Positions 25,210 to 33,751 of a stretch of 64,000 nt of DNA are shown in pieces. Source of the stretch: JACVRW01 sp038323835. Lineage in GTDB: Bacteria; Actinomycetota; Thermoleophilia; Solirubrobacterales; Thermoleophilaceae. Location of the stretch: positions 62,001-126,000 of the forward strand of contig JBBQHI010000004.1 of NCBI GenBank assembly GCA_038323835.1, given 5' to 3'. Under the pieces are notes generated by a model. The model saw only the letters and a program-made list of their open reading frames with translations, was not told the origin of the DNA and searched no databases. A program made the translations under genes and the position numbers. Numbering within the stretch: position 1 is the first letter of the stretch; every line of letters starts with the position of its first letter.

Positions 25210-25655
25210 TATCGGCCGAAATGGGCGACCCAGATAGTCGCCTCGGAGCCCCTCCACGAGCCGGTGGAGCGCCCGACCCCGATCCAGCGCCACTCTCCGG
25301 ACAGGATCACGGTCCGGTGCTCGGGTGAGCCCATCCACCGGCGCACGGTGTTGCGCGACTCGGCGTCACCTCCCCAGTGCATTTCGAGGTTCTCCCCCGC
25401 CCACTCGAAGCGGCTGGCCACCGCGATCCGGGCGCGGTGCCCAAAGAGGTCGCGGCTCATCAGCCAGCGGGCGTAACGCGAGCTCGACGCGTGCAGGCTG
25501 GGCGACCGTTTCAGTGGCGACAGGCCGTGCCATAGGCGTTCGCGATTTATCTCGCGGACCACCGTGCCCTCGGAGGAGGCCTGTGCAGGCGCGGCTGCGG
25601 GGGCAAGCGCCATCGCGAGCAGGATGCCCACGACCGCGCGCTGGATGCGGCGCAT
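25206..25655 (-). CDS. Secreted CAP-domain (SCP/PR-1-like) protein
   Basis: A 149-residue secreted protein: signal peptide about 1-27 (AQA cleavage), then a CAP domain with INRERLWHG, SPSLHASSSRYARW, the WAGENLEMH signature and SPEHRTVIL. CAP proteins in bacteria are extracellular and often envelope-linked; the activity is not established. A ribosome binding site AAAGAGAG lies 9 bases before ATG 25655. The long leader upstream (25675-25845) is a c-di-AMP riboswitch, so expression should respond to this second messenger. Confidence 0.85.
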   Translation of the reverse strand: MRRIQRAVVGILLAMALAPAAAPAQASSEGTVVREINRERLWHGLSPLKRSPSLHASSSRYARWLMSRDLFGHRARIAVASRFEWAGENLEMHWGGDAESRNTVRRWMGSPEHRTVILSGEWRWIGVGRSTGSWRGSEATIWVAHFGRY

Positions 25656-25674
25656 TCAAAACTCTCTTTCCTCG

Positions 25675-25845
25675 GCCTGCGGGGTTAGCTGACGGGCTCG
25701 CGCGAAAGAGATACGCGCCGGCTTATCCGGGTCGGTGCTCTATTGAGCAGCTCCCCCTGGCCGGTTCTGCCCCGAACCATCCTTGGGTCTTGGGTCCCCC
25801 GCTCCCACCGGTACTCCCGGCGGTGATTCGGCGGTTACTGAGTCG
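25675..25845 (-). ncRNA. c-di-AMP riboswitch (ydaO/yuaA class)
   Basis: Read on the minus strand, the leader of the CAP gene carries the conserved blocks of the ydaO-yuaA family in order: CCGAATC (25831-25825), GGGGGACCCAAG (25800-25789), and near the 3' end CCCGTCAGCTAACCCC with GCAGGC (25696-25675). Between them are GC-rich pairing regions. In known actinobacterial examples this RNA turns off cell-wall hydrolase genes when c-di-AMP is high; here it precedes a secreted CAP protein. A CTAGAAG hexamer at about 25856-25850 may be its -10. Confidence 0.85.
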
Positions 25846-25866
25846 GAACTTCTAGCAGGTCGCACC

Positions 25867-25872
25867 TAGAAT
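25867..25872 (+). promoter_or_regulatory. -10 element of leaderless ileS
   Basis: TAGAAT ends 9 bases before the GTG at 25882. It is back-to-back with the riboswitch promoter on the other strand. Confidence 0.6.
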
Positions 25873-25881
25873 CGACGAGCG

Positions 25882-28800
25882 GTGACTCGTTATACCCCCG
25901 TTGACTCAGCCCAATCCTTTCCCGATCTCGAGCAGCGGGTGCTGGAGCGGTGGCGCCAGCGGGACGTGTTCCGGGAGTCGATCCGCAGGCGTCAGGGGGC
26001 GGAGCCGTTCGTGTTCTACGAAGGCCCCCCGACCGCCAATGGGCGACCGGGGTCTCACCACGTCCTGAGCCGCGTCTTCAAGGACGTCTTTCCGCGTTTC
26101 AAGACCATGCGCGGCCACTTGGTGCACCGCAAGGGTGGGTGGGATTGCCATGGCCTGCCGGTGGAGCTCGAGATCGAGAAGGAGCTCGGCTTCCAGTCGA
26201 AGGAGGACATCGAGCGCTACGGCGTGGCCGAGTTCAACGCCAAGTGCCGCGAGTCCGTCCTTCGCTACATCGACGAGTGGAACGCCCTGACCGAGCGGAT
26301 CGGGTTCTGGATCGACACCGATGACGCCTACTTCACGCTCTCCGACGACTACATCGAGTCGGTCTGGTGGTCCCTGAAGCAGGTCTTCGACCGCGGCCTT
26401 CTCACGGAGGGCCACAAGGTGGTGCCGTACTGCCCGCGCTGCGGCACGGCGCTCTCCTCCCACGAGGTGGCCCAGGGCTACCAGGACGTGGTGGACCCGT
26501 CGGTGTACGTGAAGTTCCCGCTGCGCGACGACCCGTCGGTGTCGCTGCTGGCGTGGACCACCATGCCCTGGACGCTCGTGCCGCATGCGGCCATCGCGGT
26601 CGACCCCGAGGTCACCTACGCGCGGGCCCGGCTCGGAGACGATCGCCTGATCCTGGCCGAGCAACTGGTGGGCCACGTGCTGGGTGAGGACGCCGAGATC
26701 GAGGAGCGCATGCCCGGCTCCGCCCTGCTCGGCCTGCGCTACGAGCCACCGTTCCCCTACATCACGGACTACGGCGAGCGCGGCCACACCGTCCTGGCCG
26801 GGGATTTCGTCTCGGTGGAGGACGGCACCGGCGTGGTGCACACCGGCGCCGCCTTCGGCGAGGACGACTTCCGCCTGGCCACGGAGAACGGCCTGACGAT
26901 CCACAACCCGGTCCGGCCCGACGGAACCTTCGACGAGCGCACCGGCCCCTTCTCCGGCATGTACGTGCGCGACGCCGACGCGAAGGTGATCGAGGCGCTG
27001 CGCGAGTCCGGGCGCCTGTTCAGGGCGGGTGAGTACGAGCACTCCTACCCGCACTGCTGGCGCTGCGGCACCCCGCTCCTCTACTACGCGAAGACGAACT
27101 GGTACGTGCGCACCACCGCGGTGCGGGACGAGCTGCTGGCCTCCAACGAGGACGTGACCTGGTACCCGGAGCACATCAAGCAAGGGCGCTTCGGCAACTG
27201 GCTCGAGAACAACGTGGACTGGGCCCTTTCGCGCGAGCGCTACTGGGGTACCCCGCTCCCGATCTGGCGGGCGGAGGACGGCGAGGTCGTGTGCATCGGA
27301 TCGCGCGACGAGCTGCGCGAGCTGGGCGCCGAGGTGCCGGACGACCTGCACCGCCCCTACGTCGACGACGTGACCTTCGAGCGCGACGGGAAGACGTTCC
27401 GGCGCGTGCCCGACCTGATCGACGTGTGGTGGGACTCGGGCTGCATGCCCTTCGCCCAGTGGCACGCGCCGTTCGAGAACGAGGATGTGTTCCAGGAGCG
27501 CTTCCCGGCCAACTACATCTGCGAGGCGCTGGACCAGACCCGCGGCTGGTTCTACTCGCTGCTGGCGGTGTCCACCCTGCTCTTCGGGCGAAGCTCGTAC
27601 GAGACGGTTCTCTGTCTCGGGCTCATCCTCGATCCGGAGGGGCAGAAGATGTCCAAGTCCAAGGGCAACGTCGTGGTGCCCTGGGACGTGCTCGACACCC
27701 ACGGCGCGGACGCGTTCCGCTGGTACTACTTCACCTCGAAGCAGCCGTGGGACGGATACCGCTTCTCGCTCGAGACGGTCGGCGAGTCGGTGCGCCAGTT
27801 CCTCAAGACGCTCTGGAACACGTACGGCTTCTTCGTCCTCTACGCGAACGTGACCGACATCGCGGGGGAGGGTGAGGAGACCGACCTCGACCGCTGGATG
27901 CACTCGCGCGTGGCCGCCACCACCGAGCGGGTGATCGAGCGGATGGAGGACTACGACACCACGTCCGCCGGCCGGGCCATCGCGGAGCTCGTGGACGATC
28001 TGTCCAACTGGTACGTGCGCCGCTCACGGCGGCGGTTCTGGGACGGCGATCCGGCCGCGTTCGCCACGCTCCGGGAGAGCCTGCTCACCGTGGCGAAGCT
28101 GCTGGCGCCGCTCACTCCGTTCGTGGCCGACGAGATCTACGAGGGCCTCGACGGGTCCGAGCCGTCCGTTCACCTCACCGACTTCCCGGAGCCGGGCCCG
28201 CGCGACGAGCAGCTCGAGTGGGACATGCAGGTGGCGCGGGACGCGGTGGAGCTGGGCCGCGCCGCTCGCGCGCAGGCCGGGGTGAAGGTGCGCCAGCCGC
28301 TGCGCGAGGCGGTGCTGGTGGCCGCCGACAGGGAACGCGCCGCCATCGAGCGCTTCGACTCGCTGGTACGCGACGAGCTGAACGTGAAGGCCCTGCGCTT
28401 CGTGTCCGAGGCCGGGGAGCTCGGGCGCTTCGAGCTGAAGCCCAACTTCCGGACCCTGGGGCCGCGCTTCGGCAAGCAGATGCCCCGGGTGGCGGCCGCG
28501 GTGGCGGCGCTCGACCCTGCCGCGCTTCGTGCCGGCAGGCAGGTGGGCATCAACCTGGACGGACACGAGCACGAGATCGGCCCCGACGACGTGCAGATGG
28601 TGCTCCAGCCGCTGCCCGGCTACCAGGTGGAGCGCGCCGGCACGCACGCGGTGGCGCTCGATCTCGAGCTGGACGAGGAGCTTCGCCGCGAGGCGCTTGC
28701 CCGGGAGGTGGTGCACGCCGTTCAGGCGGCGCGCAAGGAGGCTGGGCTCCAGGTGGAGGACCGCATCGCCCTCACGCTGGGAGGCGACCCCAAGCTGATC

Positions 28801-28932
28801 GACGCCGCCCGGGCGTTCGAGGACTACGTGAGCCGGGAGACCCTCGCCCAGGCGCTCGAGTACAACGGCACGACAGGCGAGCGCACGGAGATCGAGGGTC
28901 GGGACTTGTTCATCGCCGTCGAGCGCCGTTAG
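25882..28932 (+). CDS. ileS: Isoleucyl-tRNA synthetase, type 2
   Basis: Charges tRNA-Ile with isoleucine. The 1016-residue enzyme has a class I signature in the form G-S-H-H (in RPGSHHVLS) instead of HxGH, the KMSKSKGN loop, an editing (CP1) domain in the middle, and zinc-knuckle cysteines CPRCG (about 186) and CWRCG. The C-terminal DUF5915-like region is present. The GxHH form marks type 2 IleRS, which is known for strong mupirocin resistance. GTG 25882 follows TAGAAT by 9 bases. No T-box leader is present. Confidence 0.96.
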   Translation: MTRYTPVDSAQSFPDLEQRVLERWRQRDVFRESIRRRQGAEPFVFYEGPPTANGRPGSHHVLSRVFKDVFPRFKTMRGHLVHRKGGWDCHGLPVELEIEKELGFQSKEDIERYGVAEFNAKCRESVLRYIDEWNALTERIGFWIDTDDAYFTLSDDYIESVWWSLKQVFDRGLLTEGHKVVPYCPRCGTALSSHEVAQGYQDVVDPSVYVKFPLRDDPSVSLLAWTTMPWTLVPHAAIAVDPEVTYARARLGDDRLILAEQLVGHVLGEDAEIEERMPGSALLGLRYEPPFPYITDYGERGHTVLAGDFVSVEDGTGVVHTGAAFGEDDFRLATENGLTIHNPVRPDGTFDERTGPFSGMYVRDADAKVIEALRESGRLFRAGEYEHSYPHCWRCGTPLLYYAKTNWYVRTTAVRDELLASNEDVTWYPEHIKQGRFGNWLENNVDWALSRERYWGTPLPIWRAEDGEVVCIGSRDELRELGAEVPDDLHRPYVDDVTFERDGKTFRRVPDLIDVWWDSGCMPFAQWHAPFENEDVFQERFPANYICEALDQTRGWFYSLLAVSTLLFGRSSYETVLCLGLILDPEGQKMSKSKGNVVVPWDVLDTHGADAFRWYYFTSKQPWDGYRFSLETVGESVRQFLKTLWNTYGFFVLYANVTDIAGEGEETDLDRWMHSRVAATTERVIERMEDYDTTSAGRAIAELVDDLSNWYVRRSRRRFWDGDPAAFATLRESLLTVAKLLAPLTPFVADEIYEGLDGSEPSVHLTDFPEPGPRDEQLEWDMQVARDAVELGRAARAQAGVKVRQPLREAVLVAADRERAAIERFDSLVRDELNVKALRFVSEAGELGRFELKPNFRTLGPRFGKQMPRVAAAVAALDPAALRAGRQVGINLDGHEHEIGPDDVQMVLQPLPGYQVERAGTHAVALDLELDEELRREALAREVVHAVQAARKEAGLQVEDRIALTLGGDPKLIDAARAFEDYVSRETLAQALEYNGTTGERTEIEGRDLFIAVERR

Positions 28933-28935
28933 GCT
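28930..28935 (+). promoter_or_regulatory. Possible -10 element inside the end of ileS
   Basis: TAGGCT spans the ileS stop codon and ends 9 bases before the ATG at 28945. Confidence 0.4.
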
Positions 28936-28944
28936 GGCACGGCC

Positions 28945-29352
28945 ATGCGCCTGCCCCCCATCTTCGACGAGCGCCCCTTCGTCGTACAGCTCATCGGTCT
29001 GGTGGTGGTCCCGATGCTCTTCGGGCTCCTCTCCGGATTCGCGGTGGGCTGGTCCGAAGTCCTCTACCTGATCATGGTGGGCCCGATCGGGATCATCGGG
29101 GGCTTCCTGGGCGGCGTGGAGCACCGCGGCTTCGAGGACGGCTTCGTCCGCGGGCTGGTGGGCGGCCTCGTGTTCGGCAGCTTCATCCTGCTCGGGCACA
29201 AGATCGCCGGCACCGACGCCAAGGCCAACCTGCCCGACCCGCTGATCGGCCTCGCGATCCTCACCACCGTCGTGGGTGGCGTGCTCGGCGGTCTCGGCGG
29301 GCGCTACCGCGCGCGCCGCGAGATCGCCGAAGGCGCATACGAGCCCGCTTAG
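28945..29352 (+). CDS. Small membrane protein of unknown function
   Basis: A 135-residue protein with about four hydrophobic, glycine-rich segments (VVQLIGLVVVPMLFGLLSG, LYLIMVGPIGIIGGFLGG, GLVGGLVFGSFILLG and LIGLAILTTVVGGVLGG). The loop with EHRGFEDG is acidic and the tail is charged. I do not recognise the family. It follows ileS by 12 bases and may use its own leaderless promoter. A perfect palindrome lies just after its stop. Confidence 0.7.
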   Translation: MRLPPIFDERPFVVQLIGLVVVPMLFGLLSGFAVGWSEVLYLIMVGPIGIIGGFLGGVEHRGFEDGFVRGLVGGLVFGSFILLGHKIAGTDAKANLPDPLIGLAILTTVVGGVLGGLGGRYRARREIAEGAYEPA

Positions 29353-29365
29353 GAGCCTGGATCGA

Positions 29366-29387
29366 CGAAGCGCCCGCGGGCGCTTCG
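29366..29387. terminator. Perfect 22-bp palindrome between convergent genes
   Basis: Arms CGAAGCGCCCG (29366-29376) and CGGGCGCTTCG (29377-29387) are exact reverse complements. It sits between the stops of the membrane protein and thioredoxin genes, the right place for a bidirectional terminator. There is no T-run, so it is not a classical intrinsic terminator. Confidence 0.55.
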
Positions 29388-29399
29388 ATGCCCGGTCGG

Positions 29400-29729
29400 C
29401 TAGGCGGCGAGCGCCGGATCGATCTCCTGCACGAGCCGGCTCTTGGGCAGCGCGCCGATGATCTGGTGCGCCACCTGGCCGTTCTTGAAGAGCAGCAGCG
29501 TCGGGATCGACATCACGTTGTACTGAGCCGCCGTCTGCGGATTGTCATCCACGTTCAGCTTCACGATCGTGAGGTCGTCCCGCTCGCCCGCGAGCTCCTC
29601 CAGGTGCGGGGCCACGATGCGGCAGGGTCCGCACCACGGGGCCCAGAAGTCCACGAGCACGGGCTGCTCGGACTCGACCACCTTCGCCTGGAAGTTCGCG
29701 TCGGTCACCTCGGTGATTGATCCAGCCAC
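29400..29729 (-). CDS. trxA: Thioredoxin
   Basis: General protein-disulfide reductase in the cytoplasm. The 109-residue protein has the active site FWAPWCGPCR, the cis-Pro segment SIPTLLLF and normal length. GTG 29729 is preceded by a good ribosome binding site GAAGGAG; the longer in-frame reading from 29843 includes the repeat and promoter region and is not real. The leader contains hairpin repeat copy 4. Confidence 0.95.
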   Translation of the reverse strand: MAGSITEVTDANFQAKVVESEQPVLVDFWAPWCGPCRIVAPHLEELAGERDDLTIVKLNVDDNPQTAAQYNVMSIPTLLLFKNGQVAHQIIGALPKSRLVQEIDPALAA

Positions 29730-29760
29730 TCCCGCTCCTTCGTTCGTCTGTTTGATCCTA

Positions 29761-29805
29761 GGGAGGAGCGGAGCTCGATCGGTGATTGAGCGAGCACCGG
29801 ACCCC
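29761..29805 (-). repeat. Dispersed hairpin repeat, copy 4
   Basis: Read on the minus strand it begins GGTCCGGTGCTCGC, as copies 1 and 5 do. The stem is GCTCAATC / GATCGAGC (plus coordinates 29784-29791 and 29773-29780) with loop ACC, followed by TCCGCTCCTCCC. The stem has one mismatch and a compensated pair relative to copy 1. It lies in the leader of trxA. Confidence 0.75.
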
Positions 29806-29834
29806 TTCCTCCTTATCGGTCGGCGGACCGAGTT

Positions 29835-29856
29835 GCTATACAAAGTGAAGTATAGC
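29835..29856. promoter_or_regulatory. A/T-rich inverted repeat, probable trxA promoter region
   Basis: GCTATAC (29835-29841) and GTATAGC (29850-29856) are exact inverted arms around AAAGTGAA. On the minus strand the outer arm supplies TATACT, a consensus -10, about 120 bases before trxA. Confidence 0.5.
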
Positions 29857-29885
29857 CCCCACTGTCCAGCCCCTCACGGTACGGC

Positions 29886-30599
29886 TCACGACCGGATCCG
29901 GAGCGCGGGCACTCGCCACATCGCCTCGAGTGCGATCACCGGGGTCATCTTCGAGCTGCCGTGCCGTCGCTCGCGGAACACGATCGGAACCTCCACGATG
30001 CTGAACCCGGCCCGGGCAACCGCATAGGTGACCTCGATCTGAAAGGCATAGCCGTTGGCGTGGACATCGTGCAGGTCCACACCCTCCAGAACCCGCCGCC
30101 GGAAGCACTTGAAGCCACCCGTCAGGTCGCGTACCGGCACACCCAGCATCAGCCGGGCGTAGGCGGATCCGAGCCGGCTCACGATCCGCCGCAGGCGGCC
30201 CCAGTCGCTCACCCCGCCACCGGGCACGTAGCGCGAGCCGAGCACGAGATCGGCGCCGTCGCTGGCGGCGATCAGGCGGGGGAGGTCGGCGGGATCGTGC
30301 GAGAAGTCGGAGTCCATCTCGAGCACGAGGTCGGCGCCGGCGGCCAATGCCACCTCGAACCCCGCGAGGTACGCGGGGCCGAGGCCACCTTTGCCCGCGC
30401 GATGGAGCACCTGCACCGCGTCCAGCTCGGAGGCGAGCCGGTCGGCGATCTCCCCCGTGGCGTCCGGGGACGCGTCGTCCACCACCAGGATCCGGTGCTC
30501 GCGGCCGGTGGACTGCAGCTCCGCAAGGGCCGCGCGCACCACCGGCTCGATGTTGTCCGCCTCGTTGTAGGTGGGCAGAATCAGCCACGCCCCTGACAC
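29886..30599 (-). CDS. Polyprenol-monophosphomannose synthase-like glycosyltransferase (GT2)
   Basis: A 237-residue GT2 enzyme of the Dpm1/Ppm1 branch, expected to move mannose from GDP-mannose to a polyprenyl phosphate at the inner membrane face. Motifs: the N-terminal LPTYNEADNI, the nucleotide-binding VVDDASPDATG, the metal DxD-like EMDSDFSHDP, and the late GGFKCFRR and FRERRHGSSKM segments. No C-terminal membrane domain is present. GTG 30599 is 7 bases after TAGGGT, so leaderless. Confidence 0.9.
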   Translation of the reverse strand: MSGAWLILPTYNEADNIEPVVRAALAELQSTGREHRILVVDDASPDATGEIADRLASELDAVQVLHRAGKGGLGPAYLAGFEVALAAGADLVLEMDSDFSHDPADLPRLIAASDGADLVLGSRYVPGGGVSDWGRLRRIVSRLGSAYARLMLGVPVRDLTGGFKCFRRRVLEGVDLHDVHANGYAFQIEVTYAVARAGFSIVEVPIVFRERRHGSSKMTPVIALEAMWRVPALRIRS

Positions 30600-30606
30600 G
30601 GCGCGT

Positions 30607-30612
30607 ACCCTA
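30607..30612 (-). promoter_or_regulatory. -10 element of leaderless glycosyltransferase gene
   Basis: On the minus strand TAGGGT ends 7 bases before the GTG at 30599. Confidence 0.55.
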
Positions 30613-30658
30613 GCCCCCGGTCCCGTCTGCTCCGGATCGCGGAAGGGGCCGGCCGACC

Positions 30659-32374
30659 ATGAGGAACACAGAGATTGCAGCGGCCTTCGACGAGCTGGCG
30701 AGCCTCTACGAGCTCGACGGCGCGGTGGTGTACCGCGTCACGGCGTACCGGAACGCCGCCAAGGCGATCCGCGAGTCGGGAAGCTCGGTGGAGGAGTTGG
30801 CCCGCGCCGGGCGGGCGGAGGAGCTGGCGGGAGTCGGGAAGACGATCGCCGAGAAGATCGACGCGCTCCTGGAGAGCGGCTCGATCCCCGCGGCCGACAA
30901 GCTGAGAGCCAAGTTCCCCGCCGGCCTCGTTCAGATCACCCGTCTGCCGGGCCTCGGGCCGAAGCGCGTGCGCCAGCTCCACGAGCACCTGGGTGTGACC
31001 TCGGTGGACGAGCTGCGCGCCGCCGTGGAAGCCGGCCACCTGGCCGACGTGCCCGGCTTCGGCCCCAAGGCCCAGGAGAACGTGCTGGCCGGGCTTGCCG
31101 CGGACGAAGCGGGTGCCACCGCCGTCCGCTTCGTCCTGTCCCAGGCCCTGGAGGTGGGCGACGGGATCGTGGAGGGGCTGCGCCCGTTCGCGAAGCGGGT
31201 GGAGCTCGCCGGCAGTGCCCGGCGGATGGCCGACTCGTGCAAGGACCTGGACGTGGTGGTGGCCACCGCCGATCCGCGCGGCCTGGTGCGGGCCTTCGCC
31301 GGCCTGCCCGAGATCGACGTGGTGCATTCCTCAGGTGACGCGGGCGCCCGGGCCGTGACCCACACGGGGATCCCGGTGGACCTGCGCGTGGTGCCGGAGG
31401 AGGCCTTCGGGAACCTGCTCCAGCACTTCACCGGCTCGGGCAAGCACAACGAGGCCCTTCGCACGGAGGCCGTGCGGCGCGGGCTGCACGTGAGCGAATA
31501 CGGGATTGCCGACGACGCCGGCGAGACCGTGGCCTGCCCCAACGAGGAGGAGGTCTACGAACGGCTGAGCATGCAGTACATCCCTCCGGAGCTGCGTGAG
31601 AACCGGGGCGAGCTGGCCGCCGCGCGGAAGGGCGAGCTACCCGAGCTGATCGAGCTGGGCGACATCCGCGGGGACCTGCACATGCACACCGTGGCCTCCG
31701 ACGGCAAGAACACCATCGAGGAGATGGCGGAGGCCGCCCGCGAGCGCGGGTACCTGTACGTGGCCATCACCGACCACTCCGCGTCACACGGCTTCGGCGA
31801 CCACGTGTCTCCGGACGACCTGCTGCGCCAGATCGAGCGCGTGCGCGCCGTGGAGGTGGACGGCCTCACCCTCCTGGCCGGGAGCGAGGTGAACGTGCTC
31901 ATCGACGGCTCGCTCGACTACGAGGACGAGCTGCTCGAGCGGCTCGACTGGGTGGTGGCCAGCGTGCACACCTCCTTCCGCATGGACGAGAAGGAGATGA
32001 CGGACCGCATCGTGACCGCGCTCGAGCACCCGCTGGTGGACGTGCTCGGGCATCCCACCGGGCGGCTGATCACGCGCCGCGAGCCGTACCACGTGGACAT
32101 GGACCGGGTGATCGAGGCGGCCGCCCGGACGGGCACCTTCCTCGAGATCAACGCCAATCCCAACCGGCGCGATCTGGCCGATCACTACGCCCGGGCGGCG
32201 GCCGCGGCCGGGGTCACGATCCTGGTGGACTCGGACGCGCACCGCACGTCCACCCTGGCCAACATGCGTTACGGGGTGGCCACGGCGCGCCGGGCCTGGC
32301 TCACCGCGGAGCAGGTGGGCAACACGCGCACATGGCCCGAGCTGGACGCGATGCGCAAGCGCTCACGCCGCTAG
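30659..32374 (+). CDS. polX: DNA polymerase/3'-5' exonuclease PolX
   Basis: Family X gap-filling DNA polymerase fused to a PHP nuclease, a base-excision-repair enzyme. The 571-residue protein has helix-hairpin-helix motifs (ELAGVGKTIAEKI, PGLGPKRVRQL), the nucleotidyltransferase palm with CKDLDVVV and later DLRVV acidic residues, and a C-terminal PHP domain with metal ligands in LHMHTVASDG, AITDHSASHG, HTSFRMD and DSDAH. Length is typical. ATG 30659. Convergent with the next gene pair, 11 bases apart. Confidence 0.95.
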   Translation: MRNTEIAAAFDELASLYELDGAVVYRVTAYRNAAKAIRESGSSVEELARAGRAEELAGVGKTIAEKIDALLESGSIPAADKLRAKFPAGLVQITRLPGLGPKRVRQLHEHLGVTSVDELRAAVEAGHLADVPGFGPKAQENVLAGLAADEAGATAVRFVLSQALEVGDGIVEGLRPFAKRVELAGSARRMADSCKDLDVVVATADPRGLVRAFAGLPEIDVVHSSGDAGARAVTHTGIPVDLRVVPEEAFGNLLQHFTGSGKHNEALRTEAVRRGLHVSEYGIADDAGETVACPNEEEVYERLSMQYIPPELRENRGELAAARKGELPELIELGDIRGDLHMHTVASDGKNTIEEMAEAARERGYLYVAITDHSASHGFGDHVSPDDLLRQIERVRAVEVDGLTLLAGSEVNVLIDGSLDYEDELLERLDWVVASVHTSFRMDEKEMTDRIVTALEHPLVDVLGHPTGRLITRREPYHVDMDRVIEAAARTGTFLEINANPNRRDLADHYARAAAAAGVTILVDSDAHRTSTLANMRYGVATARRAWLTAEQVGNTRTWPELDAMRKRSRR

Positions 32375-32385
32375 GGCACACGGGG

Positions 32386-32919
32386 TCAGGGAATGCGCAC
32401 CGGGTTCGGTTCGTCCGGCTCGATCTTGCGCATGCCCGGCAGGCGCAGCAGCTTCGGCGCTCCGAAGGGCGAGCTCCGGTCGAGCCAGAACTCCACGCCG
32501 TCGCGGCCCTCGATCGCCTCCACCGCCCGCGACTGCTTTCGCCAGAGCAGCGCCACCAGCACCGCGTAGCCCACCGCCACCGCCGGGACCGGCGGGAAGA
32601 AGATCCCGAGCGCGCCGGCTGCCGTGGCCACCACGGCCAGCGGCCACATCCGGTTGAAGATCGCCACCCCGGGCTCGAGCTCTGGGAGCTGGTTGGTGCT
32701 GCGCGCGTCGGCCAGCAGGTTCCTGATGCCCTCCGTGGTCGCGGCCCCGCGGCCCATCCAGAGCCCCGAGACCGCGGCGAGCAGCCACCAGGCGAGTGAC
32801 ACCAGCACGAGCGTGCGGTCGTCGGCGCGGCCCGCGCCGATCACCGTTATCGCCGCCAGGGCGGTGGCGGCGCCGCCGAACAGCAGCACGGCCGTGCGCA
32901 GGAAGTCCCGGAAGCGCAT
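32386..32919 (-). CDS. Membrane protein of unknown function
   Basis: A 177-residue protein with two pairs of hydrophobic segments (about 8-28 and 36-54; then 85-103 and 105-122) and a soluble C-terminal part of about 50 residues ending in KIEPDEPNPVRIP. The family is not recognised. The ATG at 32919 overlaps the otsB stop (TGATG), so it is translationally coupled to the trehalose phosphatase gene. Confidence 0.75.
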   Translation of the reverse strand: MRFRDFLRTAVLLFGGAATALAAITVIGAGRADDRTLVLVSLAWWLLAAVSGLWMGRGAATTEGIRNLLADARSTNQLPELEPGVAIFNRMWPLAVVATAAGALGIFFPPVPAVAVGYAVLVALLWRKQSRAVEAIEGRDGVEFWLDRSSPFGAPKLLRLPGMRKIEPDEPNPVRIP

Positions 32920-33731
32920 CAGCCGGCGGCCAGGGCGGCCAGGACGCGGACGAAGCCTTCCACTCCGTCCGCCACAAGGTCCGCTCGCTCCACGATCGCC
33001 GCCGGTCCCTCTTCCGAGCTCACGCCCACCCGTACGGCGGACGTGAGCACACCCTCTCCGGTGAGCCCGTCCAGCGCCTCGAACGCGTCCAGATCCGTGG
33101 CGTCGTCGCCGCCGTAGAGCGCGGTTCGCAGGTCCGCGCCGATCACGAGGTCCCGGATCGCGTGGCCCTTGTCGATCGGCACCGGCGGCCGGACCTCGAG
33201 CACCTTGCGCGCCCAGTGGATGCCGAGCCCCGCGGCCTCGGCTTCGCCGGCGATGAGCTCGAGCTGCACCAGGGCGGCATCCTCGTCGGGCACGCCGCGC
33301 CAGTGGAACGCGACGATCGGGCCCTTGTCCTCGATCCGGACGCGCAGCATGCGGAGCTCCGGCGTATCGCGCTCGTCCGCGAAGCTGCGCACGCGCCGCT
33401 CCCAGCTCTTGAAGGCGGGCACCACCCGGGGCTGGGCGGCGCCGGGCTCGAGCAGCTCGGCTCCGTGTGAGCCCGCGTAGGCGATCCCCCCGACCCCCAC
33501 CAGCCGCCGCGCCTCGGCGGCGGAGCGCCCGGAGACGCAGGCCACGCAGCCGTAGCGGCGCGCCAGGCGCCCGAGCAGGACGGCCACCTCCTCCGGGACG
33601 CGGGCGTCCTCGGCCCGTCCGACGATCGGCGCCAGGGTGCCGTCCACGTCGCAGAAGACACCCGCCCGGGACGGCTCCTCCCGAAGCGGGCGCAGCGCCT
33701 CCGCGAGCGCGTCTGCGGGGGGAGCGGGCAC
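32919..33731 (-). CDS. otsB: Trehalose-6-phosphate phosphatase
   Basis: HAD-superfamily phosphatase making trehalose from trehalose 6-phosphate. The nucleophile motif FCDVDGTLAPI is near residue 25, motif II is SGRSAAEA, the Lys is in PIDKG and motif III is YGGDDATDLDAF. With GTG 33731 the protein has 270 residues. I prefer it over ATG 33761 because CATACT ends 7 bases upstream and the ATG lies inside the divergent gene. No trehalose-phosphate synthase (otsA) is nearby, so the substrate must come from elsewhere in the genome. Confidence 0.9.
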   Translation of the reverse strand: MPAPPADALAEALRPLREEPSRAGVFCDVDGTLAPIVGRAEDARVPEEVAVLLGRLARRYGCVACVSGRSAAEARRLVGVGGIAYAGSHGAELLEPGAAQPRVVPAFKSWERRVRSFADERDTPELRMLRVRIEDKGPIVAFHWRGVPDEDAALVQLELIAGEAEAAGLGIHWARKVLEVRPPVPIDKGHAIRDLVIGADLRTALYGGDDATDLDAFEALDGLTGEGVLTSAVRVGVSSEEGPAAIVERADLVADGVEGFVRVLAALAAG

Positions 33732-33737
33732 CCGACG

Positions 33738-33744
33738 TAGTATG
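33738..33744. promoter_or_regulatory. Overlapping divergent -10 elements for otsB and TauE-half gene
   Basis: Plus strand TAGTAT (33738-33743) ends 8 bases before ATG 33752. Minus strand CATACT (33744-33739) ends 7 bases before GTG 33731. They share five base pairs, and the two start codons are only 20 bases apart. A single bidirectional core promoter giving two leaderless mRNAs is inferred. Confidence 0.6.
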
Positions 33745-33751
33745 CCCCGCG

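Noticed and set aside
25656..25881. T-box leader for ileS
   Set aside because: The conserved structure in this gap reads on the opposite strand as a ydaO riboswitch, no T-box antiterminator sequence is visible, and ileS appears leaderless.
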